A stretch of 14,987 nt of DNA from an uncultured Lachnospiraceae bacterium (GTDB lineage: Bacteria; Bacillota; Clostridia; Lachnospirales; Lachnospiraceae), in the NCBI GenBank assembly GCA_905235345.1, contig CAJOLO010000017.1, forward strand, positions 1 through 14,987, given 5' to 3'. The position numbers were made by a program, and so were the translations under genes. Each line of letters starts with the position of its first letter. Position 1 is the stretch's first letter. The notes below the pieces were generated by a model. It saw only the letters and a program-made list of their open reading frames with translations. It was not told the DNA's origin and made no database searches. Below are positions 6,518-12,797 of the stretch, one piece after another.

Positions 6518-6590
6518 ATAAGCTGTAATAATTCGCGTTAATGTAGTGTTGATATCAGAATAACCGATATTTTAAACTGTAGCAACAATA
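6480..6590 (+). repeat. Degenerate duplication of the fliY 3' end before cheY
   Basis: The fliY tail at 6480-6516 and the intergenic stretch 6549-6590 align over nearly 40 bases. They share blocks TATCAG, TAACCGA and GCAACAATA, with about six substitutions and one five-base insertion (ACTGT-type) in the second copy (counted by eye). The second copy would read VDIRITDI where FliY reads FGIRVTEI. It is out of frame with any real gene and preceded by stops, so it is a relic rather than coding. Confidence 0.5.
6549..6577 (+). promoter_or_regulatory. Weak promoter candidate upstream of cheY
   Basis: Two overlapping readings exist. TTGATA (6549-6554) followed after 16 bases by TTTAAA (6571-6576) is a poor-to-fair sigma-A match. 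CCGATAT (6564-6570) equals the -10 of flagellar sigma-D/sigma-28 promoters, but no TAAA lies at the right distance upstream. CCGATAT also occurs inside coding sequence at 5748, 7058 and 12409, so its presence alone means little. Confidence 0.22.
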
Positions 6591-6593
6591 TGT

Positions 6594-6610
6594 TACCTGA
6601 TAAACAGGTA
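6594..6610 (+). other. Small hairpin in the fliY-cheY gap
   Basis: TACCTG (6594-6599) and CAGGTA (6605-6610) form a perfect 6-base-pair stem with loop ATAAA. No T-run follows, so it is not an intrinsic terminator. It may be an operator half-site pair or an mRNA processing element in the cheY leader; no function is assigned. Confidence 0.35.
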
Positions 6611-6653
6611 TCTATTAACAATAAAGCAAAAATTATGAAATGGGGAATACAAT

Positions 6654-7016
6654 ATGGCTAAAAGTATTTTAATTTGTGATGATGCGGCATTTATGAGAAT
6701 GATGATTAAGGACATCCTGGTAAAGAATGGCTATAACATTGCGGGGGAGGCAGAGAACGGGCTTAAGGCCGTCGAAAAATATGCTGAGACTCAGCCAGAT
6801 CTGGTTTTGATGGACATTACCATGCCGGAAATGGATGGTATTCAGGCTCTTAAGAAGATTAAAGAGTCTGACCCCAATGCAAGTGTTGTTATGTGTTCAG
6901 CAATGGGACAGCAGGCAATGGTTATTGAGAGTATTCAGTCAGGAGCAAGAGATTTTATAGTTAAGCCTTTTCAGCCGGATAGGGTTCTGGAAGCGGTTAA
7001 AAAGGCAGTAGAGTGA
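6654..7016 (+). CDS. cheY: Chemotaxis response regulator CheY
   Basis: CheY is the single-domain receiver that, once phosphorylated by CheA, binds FliM/FliY and changes rotation. The 120 residues are one receiver domain. The acid pair is D9/D10 (LICDDAAFMR), the phosphorylated Asp is D54 (LVLMDITMPEMDG), the switch hydroxyl is S82 (VMCSAMGQQ) and the conserved Lys is K104 (DFIVKPFQ). Phe101 takes the place of the Tyr106 rotamer switch of E. coli CheY, as is usual for Firmicutes CheY. The segment CSAMGQQAMVIESIQSGA closely resembles B. subtilis CheY. The start is ATG 6654 with GGGGAA at 6642-6647. Position straight after the CheY-P phosphatase fliY is the standard Firmicutes order. The gene ends 19 bases before fliO. 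Confidence 0.97.
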   Translation: MAKSILICDDAAFMRMMIKDILVKNGYNIAGEAENGLKAVEKYAETQPDLVLMDITMPEMDGIQALKKIKESDPNASVVMCSAMGQQAMVIESIQSGARDFIVKPFQPDRVLEAVKKAVE

Positions 7017-7035
7017 TTATACTCTCGGGGGTTAT

Positions 7036-7470
7036 ATGTTTTTTTTAGTAGCATCTTCCGATATAAAAATGATCGGACAGTTTATATGTCTGTTTTTATT
7101 GTTTATTTTTGTATTGTTTTTTGCCTATATTGCTGCAAGAATTGCAGGCAGTTTTCAATCCAATGTTAATAAACAAGGTAATATTCGAGTTATAGAGATA
7201 TATAGAATATCATCTAATAAGACAATAGAGATTATTAAGATTGGTGAACGTTATCTTGTTGTTGCTGTTTGCAAGGATAACATTACATTATTGACGGAGC
7301 TTCCTGAATCTGAAATTATTGAGCAGGAGAGAACATTAGAACCAATTGATTTTAAGCAAATATTAGAAAAAATGAAGGAGGGGAAATTTAAATCCCCTAA
7401 ATTAAATAATGAAACAGAAAGCGTATTCACAAAAAAAAATAGAATTAAAAGACGGAATAATAGCAAATAA
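7036..7470 (+). CDS. fliO: Flagellar export protein FliO
   Basis: FliO is a small bitopic membrane protein that helps assemble the FliP ring of the export gate (called FliZ in older Bacillus annotation). The 144 residues have one membrane helix (about 12-36, ending YIAARIAGS), then a soluble part with the family pattern of VIEIYRISSNKTIEIIKIGE and YLVVAVCKDNITLLTELPE, and a basic tail rich in Lys and Arg. The call rests on this pattern plus position before fliP. The start is ATG 7036, with GGGGG at 7027-7031 four bases upstream, a poor Shine-Dalgarno. The start codon is followed at once by eight T (7039-7046). The last 62 bases overlap fliP in another frame and contain A9 (7431-7439). Confidence 0.85.
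   Translation: MFFLVASSDIKMIGQFICLFLLFIFVLFFAYIAARIAGSFQSNVNKQGNIRVIEIYRISSNKTIEIIKIGERYLVVAVCKDNITLLTELPESEIIEQERTLEPIDFKQILEKMKEGKFKSPKLNNETESVFTKKNRIKRRNNSK
7039..7046 (+). repeat. T8 homopolymer directly after the fliO start codon
   Basis: Eight T follow ATG. Loss of one T gives ATG TTT TTT TAG, an immediate stop. Gain of one T moves to a frame that stops after several dozen codons. It is one of the two longest homopolymers I noticed; runs of seven occur elsewhere in the window. Confidence 0.6.
7375..7398 (+). promoter_or_regulatory. Hairpin covering the only Shine-Dalgarno-like site before fliP
   Basis: AAGGAGGGG (7375-7383) is a strong Shine-Dalgarno match but ends 25 bases before the fliP ATG at 7409. 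Its 3' half forms a six-base-pair stem, AGGGGA (7379-7384) with TCCCCT (7393-7398), around an eight-base loop. The bases directly before the ATG (TTAAATTAAATA) hold no Shine-Dalgarno. The site lies inside fliO, so passing ribosomes would melt the stem. Confidence 0.5.
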
Positions 7471-8314
7471 TAAACTTCGTTGTATTATAGAACATATTCA
7501 CATTAAGAAATTTATCATTGCATATATTATCATTTTTTCTGTTCTGTGTATGGGGTATCAGGTTCATGCAACCGGAACGGATGCGGATGTGTTGAGCAAC
7601 GAAGAAGCAGAGAATTTAACCAACATTGAAGAGGATCTGCCTTATCATCTGGGTATCACGGTTGATACAACTAATGACGAAGGTACATTGGCGGGTACTC
7701 TGCAGATGTTGTTGGTTATTACTGTAATATCAATAGCTCCATCAATCGTTGTTATGATGACGTCGTTTACCAGGATAATTATAGTTTTTCATTTTTTGAG
7801 AACTGCCCTTGGTACTCAGTCGTCACCCCCTAACAATGTTTTGATAGGGCTTGCGTTGTTTTTAACACTATTTATCATGACTCCTACAATGGAGAGAATC
7901 AAGACTGAGGGTCTGGATCCTTTATCAAAAGGTGAGATTACGCAGGAAGAGGGATTGAAGGCTTGTATGGAGCCGTTAAGAGATTTTATGTTCAATAATG
8001 TTGAAGCTAAGGATATCAATTTCTTTTTGGAACTTTCAAGGGTTGATGATGCGACAGAAATATCTGATGTTCCCAGTTCGGTTTTAATTCCTGCATTTAT
8101 GATGGGAGAGCTTAGAAAAGCTTTCATTATTGGATTTTTGATTTATATACCGTTTATCATTATAGATATGGTTGTAGCTTCTACTCTGATGGCTATGGGT
8201 ATGATGATGCTTCCTCCGACAACAATCTCTATGCCATTCAAGATTTTGCTGTTTGTTATGGCAGATGGATGGAATCTTGTTATTGGAGAACTTGTTAAAA
8301 GCTTTAACTATTAA
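7409..8314 (+). CDS. fliP: Flagellar export gate protein FliP
   Basis: FliP forms the core pentamer of the export gate with FliQ and FliR. The mature region has the expected membrane helices and family motifs: VVMMTSFTRIIIVFHFLRTA (114-133), LGTQSSPPNNVLIGLALFLT, the PAFMMGELRKAFIIGFLIY segment, and the C-terminal DMVVASTLMAMGMMMLPP followed by LFVMADGWNLV. A signal peptide is visible at about 33-54, with a likely cut after VHA. It is preceded by an unusual 32-residue hydrophilic extension, which brings the total to 301 residues, longer than most FliP. No in-frame ATG, GTG or TTG exists between 7409 and the signal core, so ATG 7409 is the only ordinary start. It lacks a well-spaced Shine-Dalgarno, overlaps fliO by 62 bases, and the extension contains A9 (7431-7439). 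Confidence 0.94.
   Translation: MKQKAYSQKKIELKDGIIANNKLRCIIEHIHIKKFIIAYIIIFSVLCMGYQVHATGTDADVLSNEEAENLTNIEEDLPYHLGITVDTTNDEGTLAGTLQMLLVITVISIAPSIVVMMTSFTRIIIVFHFLRTALGTQSSPPNNVLIGLALFLTLFIMTPTMERIKTEGLDPLSKGEITQEEGLKACMEPLRDFMFNNVEAKDINFFLELSRVDDATEISDVPSSVLIPAFMMGELRKAFIIGFLIYIPFIIIDMVVASTLMAMGMMMLPPTTISMPFKILLFVMADGWNLVIGELVKSFNY
7431..7439 (+). repeat. A9 homopolymer in the fliO/fliP overlap
   Basis: Nine A lie in both frames. With A9, fliO and fliP are read separately. With A8, fliP from 7409 stops immediately (TAG), while fliO runs into the fliP frame and would give a FliO-FliP fusion. With A10, fliP shifts to the fliO frame and stops at 7468-7470, and fliO loses its last nine residues. 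The tract could therefore act through replication slippage or transcriptional slippage. Confidence 0.6.
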
Positions 8315-8328
8315 CTGTGTATTTTATA

Positions 8329-8336
8329 GGGAGGTG
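8329..8336 (+). promoter_or_regulatory. Shine-Dalgarno that fixes the fliQ start
   Basis: GGGAGGTG lies seven bases before ATG 8344. It settles the start against the in-frame GTG at 8317, which would add nine residues not seen in FliQ and lies upstream of this site. Confidence 0.85.
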
Positions 8337-8343
8337 TTACTGT

Positions 8344-8613
8344 ATGACAACCGGTGTAGTGATTGATATTGCCAGAGAAGCTTTATGGCTTATTATTAAA
8401 TGTTCGGCACCATTGCTGCTGGTCTCACTTATTGTTGGTCTTACCATCAGCATATTTCAGACCGTAACATCTATTCAGGAGCAGACTCTTACGTTTGTTC
8501 CTAAAATAATCAGTATTTTTATTACGTTGATTTTGTGTGGCGGTTGGATAATGGATAATATTGTGTCGTTCATGCAGCAATTATTTGAAAATTTTTCTAC
8601 ATATGTGAGGTAA
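8344..8613 (+). CDS. fliQ: Flagellar export gate protein FliQ
   Basis: FliQ is a two-helix membrane protein that packs around FliP/FliR in the export gate. From ATG 8344 it is 89 residues, the exact usual length. It has a first hydrophobic segment at about 13-36 (ALWLIIKCSAPLLLVSLIVG), the conserved ISIFQTVTSIQEQTLTFVPK loop, and a second hydrophobic segment at about 58-75 (IISIFITLILCGGWIMDNI). The open frame can be extended to GTG 8317, but the GGGAGGTG before 8344 argues against it. It follows fliP by 29 bases and precedes fliR by 3 bases, so the three are translated as a block. Confidence 0.96.
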   Translation: MTTGVVIDIAREALWLIIKCSAPLLLVSLIVGLTISIFQTVTSIQEQTLTFVPKIISIFITLILCGGWIMDNIVSFMQQLFENFSTYVR

Positions 8614-8616
8614 CAT

Positions 8617-9405
8617 ATGATTGAAAAGGATTTTTCGATATATCACTTAGAATATTTTTTGACAATTTTTGTGAGGGTGCTGGGAGTGATGTCATTTGCT
8701 CCTATATTTGGAAATCAGACGGTTACAAGAAGAGTCAGAATCTTTATTGCCGTGGCTTTTTCTTTTGCGGTGTTTGTTGCATATCCATATACTCCGCTTG
8801 GATATACTACATTTATTGGATATACATTTATTTTACTTAAAGAATTGGTTGTTGGACTTTCTATAGGATTTACGTCCAATATTACATTGACGATAATACA
8901 GATGGCCGGACAGTTTATTGACAGAGAACTTGGTTTTTCGATGGTTTCCAATTTTGATCAGACATTTAATACTGAGACCACAATTACGGCTGAATTCTAT
9001 AATATGCTTTTCATGGTAATTATGTTGTGTTCGGACATGCATTATTTTGTATTATCAGCTTTATCCGATTCTTTTGAATTGATTCCTATTGGAAATGCTG
9101 CAATTGATACCGGTATAATTTATGACACAATGATTCAATATATATCCGATTATTTTATCATTGCTGTTCGTATTAGTCTGCCGATTCAGATATCGATTAT
9201 GTTACTTAATGTTGTTTTAGGTGTATTGGCAAAGACTGCTCCACAGATGAGTATGTTTGTGATCGGTATACAATTAAAAATCTTTATCGGATTTGCAGTA
9301 CTGTTTGTTACACTTGGTTTTTTGCCGAATATTACACAGTTTTTATATGGGGAAATGCAGGATATAGTTACTAATATCCTTAAGGCTTATATACCGGTTA
9401 CATGA
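8617..9405 (+). CDS. fliR: Flagellar export gate protein FliR
   Basis: FliR completes the FliPQR gate complex. The 262-residue protein is hydrophobic throughout, with about six membrane segments. Family features include the N-terminal RVLGVMSFAPIFGNQTVTRR, the ELVVGLSIGFTSN segment and QMAGQFIDRELGFSMVSNFD. The C-terminal stretch LGVLAKTAPQMSMFVIGIQL followed by KIFIGF is the most conserved part of FliR and is fully present. The start is ATG 8617, with GAGG at 8607-8610 in the fliQ end, six bases upstream. The next gene, flhB, follows after a gap of about 97 bases of AT-rich DNA in which I see no convincing promoter or terminator. Confidence 0.95.
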   Translation: MIEKDFSIYHLEYFLTIFVRVLGVMSFAPIFGNQTVTRRVRIFIAVAFSFAVFVAYPYTPLGYTTFIGYTFILLKELVVGLSIGFTSNITLTIIQMAGQFIDRELGFSMVSNFDQTFNTETTITAEFYNMLFMVIMLCSDMHYFVLSALSDSFELIPIGNAAIDTGIIYDTMIQYISDYFIIAVRISLPIQISIMLLNVVLGVLAKTAPQMSMFVIGIQLKIFIGFAVLFVTLGFLPNITQFLYGEMQDIVTNILKAYIPVT

Positions 9406-9489
9406 ACTTTTGAAGAGTTTTTAAGTATGATAATATGTGTTGTATATTTTCTTCATATAATTTCATATTTATCTGTCTTTACTTTGAAT

Positions 9490-9494
9490 AAGGG
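9490..9494 (+). promoter_or_regulatory. Shine-Dalgarno that decides the flhB start
   Basis: AAGGG lies eight bases before GTG 9503 but only two bases before ATG 9497 and overlapping GTG 9494, so GTG 9503 is the best-placed start. The difference is at most three residues. Confidence 0.55.
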
Positions 9495-9502
9495 TGATGT
9501 TT

Positions 9503-10627
9503 GTGAAAACTGATTATATAATTATTGTTCCACTTGATCTTCAGATGTTTGCAAAAGAGGGTCCGGGTGGTGAAAAAACTGAGGATGCTACATCTAAAAA
9601 GCTTGAAGATGTACGTAAGGAAGGTAATGTGGCAAAGAGTACAGAGGTTGTAACTGCGGCTACACTTCTTACTCTGTTTTTATGTTTAAAAATAGGTATC
9701 GGGGTTGTTGGGAATCGCTTATTATCAAGCTTTGAAAGATTTTATCCCCTTATACCACGTTATGTAAATGATGGGATTACAACTAAAGAATTTAGAACTT
9801 TGTTTGTCGGTTATGCGATTGAATTCGGAATATCCGTTGCACCTTTTTTTATAACAGGATTCGTAGCCGCAATCCTTGCGAATGCTCTTCAATTTAAATT
9901 TCAGATTACGGCAAAGCCGTTACAACCTAAATTTAATAAAATAAATCCGGTTAACGGCTTTAAAAGAATATTTTCAGCTAATACTTTGGTTGAATTATTG
10001 AAATCCTTAATTAAGATTGCGATGATTTCTTATCTGGCATATGGTGTATTAACGAATCATATAGATGATGTGTATTTATTGTATGATATGTCAATATTAC
10101 AAGGTATTAATCTGATGTTTGATATTATTATGGAGTTAGGAATAAGGATTTGTATTTTGTTTATTTTACTTGGTGCGGCAGATCTTTTTTATCAAAGATG
10201 GAAATTTAAGGAAGATAATAAGATGACTAAGCAGGAGGTAAAAGATGAATTCAAGAATTCCGAAGGTGATCCTAATGTGAAAAGTCAACAGAAGCAAAGA
10301 ATGCAGCAGGCGTCACAACGTAGAATGATGGCAGCTGTTCCTGAAGCGGATGTTGTTATTACGAATCCTACACATTTTGCCGTCGCTCTTTCATATGAAT
10401 CAGGTAAAGGGCAGGCGCCGGTTGTTGTTGCAAAGGGTTCGGATTTTGTTGCGGCAAAGATTAAAGATATAGCAAAAGAGAATGATGTTGCTATCGTGGA
10501 AAATAAACCTCTTGCCAGAATGTTGTATTATAATGTTGATCTGGATGAGGAGATTCCGCCTGAGTTATATCAGGCAGTAGCGGAAGTACTGGCTTATGTA
10601 TATCAGCTTAAAGCCAAGGTAGTTTAA
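9503..10627 (+). CDS. flhB: Flagellar export switch protein FlhB
   Basis: FlhB sits at the export gate and switches secretion from hook to filament subunits after cutting itself. From GTG 9503 it has 374 residues. The N-terminus holds LDLQMFA (11-17), a variant of the DLQFFA seen in Firmicutes FlhB, then GGEKTEDATSKK and EGNVAKSTEV. Four hydrophobic segments follow, at about 52-70, 103-128, 164-184 and 201-228. The charged linker leads to the self-cleavage motif NPTH (288-291) in DVVITNPTHFAVALSYESG, cut between N and P in this family. The C-terminal domain keeps VVAKGSD and the IVENKPLARMLY segment. ATG 9497 or GTG 9494 are alternative starts. Nothing looks damaged, so it should be cleavage-competent. 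Confidence 0.96.
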   Translation: MKTDYIIIVPLDLQMFAKEGPGGEKTEDATSKKLEDVRKEGNVAKSTEVVTAATLLTLFLCLKIGIGVVGNRLLSSFERFYPLIPRYVNDGITTKEFRTLFVGYAIEFGISVAPFFITGFVAAILANALQFKFQITAKPLQPKFNKINPVNGFKRIFSANTLVELLKSLIKIAMISYLAYGVLTNHIDDVYLLYDMSILQGINLMFDIIMELGIRICILFILLGAADLFYQRWKFKEDNKMTKQEVKDEFKNSEGDPNVKSQQKQRMQQASQRRMMAAVPEADVVITNPTHFAVALSYESGKGQAPVVVAKGSDFVAAKIKDIAKENDVAIVENKPLARMLYYNVDLDEEIPPELYQAVAEVLAYVYQLKAKVV

Positions 10628-10730
10628 TTCGTTTTAATCAGAGATAAATAATAATTAGGTTTTAAATGTTATGGTGTTTTATATGTATTACTTCTCAAAA
10701 TACATTTTCGGATGGGAGGTGGATTGAATA

Positions 10731-12797
10731 ATGAAAAATATAAAATTTCAAGGAGATCTCTTTGTTGGCTTATATTTATTGCTCGCAATTATATTATTCA
10801 TTATTCCGATCCCGTCTTTTTTTCTGGATGTTTTAATTACATTTAATATGATGATTGCTTTGGCGATTCTTTTTAATTGTCTGTATGCGGAGGAAACGCT
10901 TTCAATGTCGAGCTTTCCTACTATTCTTTTGTTTACGACGGTTTTTAGAATTGCGTTAAATATATCTTCCACTAAATTAATTCTTCTTTATGGTAATCCG
11001 GGAGTTGTTGTTCAGACTTTTGGTAATTTTGTTGGTGGCGGTAATCTTATAGTTGGTGCAATTATCTTCATTGTTCTGGTTATTGTTCAGATGGTTGTTA
11101 TCAATAAAGGTTCTGAACGTGTTTCTGAAGTAACGGCCAGATTTACGCTGGATGCTATGCCGGGTAAACAGATGGCAATAGATTCCGATCTTAATACGGG
11201 AGCGATAACCGATCAGGAAGCTATGGAGAGACGTGACAAGATTCAACAGGAATCAGCATTTTTCGGTTCCATGGATGGTGCTACCAAGTATGTAAAGGGA
11301 GATGCAACGGCAGGCCTTATTATCACTGCGATTAACTTAGTTGGTGGAATGGCAATGGGTGTAATGCAACAGGGACTTACTCTCCAGGAGGCTTTACAGA
11401 CCTATACTATACTTACAATCGGTGACGGACTTGTTTCACAGATTCCTTCGATGCTTATATCTATCGCAACCGGTATACTTGTCACAAAAGCATCAAAAGC
11501 CGCCAATATTGGCGACATAATGATCACCCAGTTATTCAGACTTCCCAAGGTGTTATATATGGTAGGAGGTTCATTATGCTTCCTCGGAGTATTTACTCCG
11601 CTTCGTGCAGAAGGCAGAATCCTTGTATATCTCGGCTTTGGACTTGGACTTATTGTTTTAGGCAGACTTATTAATCAATCTCAGGAAGTAGAAGCAATAG
11701 AGGAGGAAGTTCAGGAAGAAGAGGTTGCGGCTGATGAGATAAGGCGACATGAGAATGTCAATGCACTTTTGCAGGTTGATCCGATAGAATTGGAATTCGG
11801 TTACGGTATTATTCCGCTTGCCGATGTTAATCAGGGTGGAGACTTACTTGATCGTGTTGTTATGATCAGAAGGCAGATTGCTTTGGAGCTTGGTGCGGTT
11901 GTTCCGATAATCCGTCTACGTGATAATATTCAGCTCAATCCTAATCAGTATATAATTAAGATTAAAGGTATTCAAATAAGTGAAGGTGAGATTCTTTTTG
12001 ACCATTATATGGCTATGAATCCGGGATATGTTGAGGAGGAGATTACAGGTATTCCTACATTTGAACCTTCATTTCATCTGCCGGCAATATGGATAACGGA
12101 GGCACAGAGAGAGCGTGCAGAATCAATGGGTTATACTGTTGTTGATCCTCCGTCCATTATTGCAACACATTTAACAGAGGTAATTAAAGCGCATCTAAAT
12201 GAATTACTTACAAGACAGGATGTGCAGAATCTTATTAACAATGTTAAGGAGAATAACGCTACTCTTGTTGATGAGCTTGTTCCTAAATTGCTTGGTGTCG
12301 GCGAGATACAAAAAGTTCTTCAGAATCTTCTCGAAGAGAGTATATCTATCAGGGATCTTGTTACGATTTTTGAAACACTTGCCGATTATGCACCTACTAC
12401 AAGGGATACCGATATATTAACGGAGTATGTAAGGCAGAGGTTAAAACGTGCAATTTCTAACACATATTTTGCCGAAGGTGAGATGACAACAGTTGTTACT
12501 CTTGATCCAAAGGTAGAGCAGGATATAATGAATTCTATAAAACAGACAGAACAGGGTGCGTATATCACATTGGATCCCGCAGTTACTAAGAGAATTCTTA
12601 ATTCGACGGAAAGAGAAATCAAGAAGCTTGAAGACCAGGGAAAGGCACCGATAATTATAACTTCACCTATTGTAAGAATGTATTTTAAAAAGTTGACAAA
12701 AGACTATTTTAAGGATTTAATAGTAATATCATATAATGAGATTGAGTCGGATGTAGAACTGCAATCTATTGGGGTGGTGACGGATAATGATAATTAA
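10731..12797 (+). CDS. flhA: Flagellar export gate protein FlhA
   Basis: FlhA is the large export-gate protein that couples the ion gradient to secretion and docks chaperone-substrate complexes. The 688-residue length is typical. The N-terminal half holds about eight membrane helices, with the FHIPEP-family signature RFTLDAMPGKQMAIDSDL at 137-154 in the main cytoplasmic loop and AITDQEAMERRDK after it. An acidic linker (about 323-340, EVEAIEEEVQEEEVAADE) precedes the soluble C-terminal domain, which begins NALLQVDPIELEFGYGIIPL. The start is ATG 10731 with GGGAGGTGG at 10714-10722. The 103-base gap before it shows no convincing promoter. The 3' end overlaps flhF by 11 bases, indicating translational coupling. 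Confidence 0.97.
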   Translation: MKNIKFQGDLFVGLYLLLAIILFIIPIPSFFLDVLITFNMMIALAILFNCLYAEETLSMSSFPTILLFTTVFRIALNISSTKLILLYGNPGVVVQTFGNFVGGGNLIVGAIIFIVLVIVQMVVINKGSERVSEVTARFTLDAMPGKQMAIDSDLNTGAITDQEAMERRDKIQQESAFFGSMDGATKYVKGDATAGLIITAINLVGGMAMGVMQQGLTLQEALQTYTILTIGDGLVSQIPSMLISIATGILVTKASKAANIGDIMITQLFRLPKVLYMVGGSLCFLGVFTPLRAEGRILVYLGFGLGLIVLGRLINQSQEVEAIEEEVQEEEVAADEIRRHENVNALLQVDPIELEFGYGIIPLADVNQGGDLLDRVVMIRRQIALELGAVVPIIRLRDNIQLNPNQYIIKIKGIQISEGEILFDHYMAMNPGYVEEEITGIPTFEPSFHLPAIWITEAQRERAESMGYTVVDPPSIIATHLTEVIKAHLNELLTRQDVQNLINNVKENNATLVDELVPKLLGVGEIQKVLQNLLEESISIRDLVTIFETLADYAPTTRDTDILTEYVRQRLKRAISNTYFAEGEMTTVVTLDPKVEQDIMNSIKQTEQGAYITLDPAVTKRILNSTEREIKKLEDQGKAPIIITSPIVRMYFKKLTKDYFKDLIVISYNEIESDVELQSIGVVTDNDN

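Noticed and set aside
7058..7064. CCGATAT inside fliO (also at 5748 and 12409) as a sigma-28 promoter
   Set aside because: Within coding sequence and without TAAA at the needed distance; the repeated background occurrence also weakens the copy before cheY.
8317..8343. GTG 8317 as the fliQ start
   Set aside because: GGGAGGTG sits directly before ATG 8344, and the start at 8344 gives the usual 89-residue FliQ.
9456..9461. TATAAT in the fliR-flhB gap as a promoter
   Set aside because: No -35 match at 15-18 bases and no TG extension; likely chance in AT-rich DNA.
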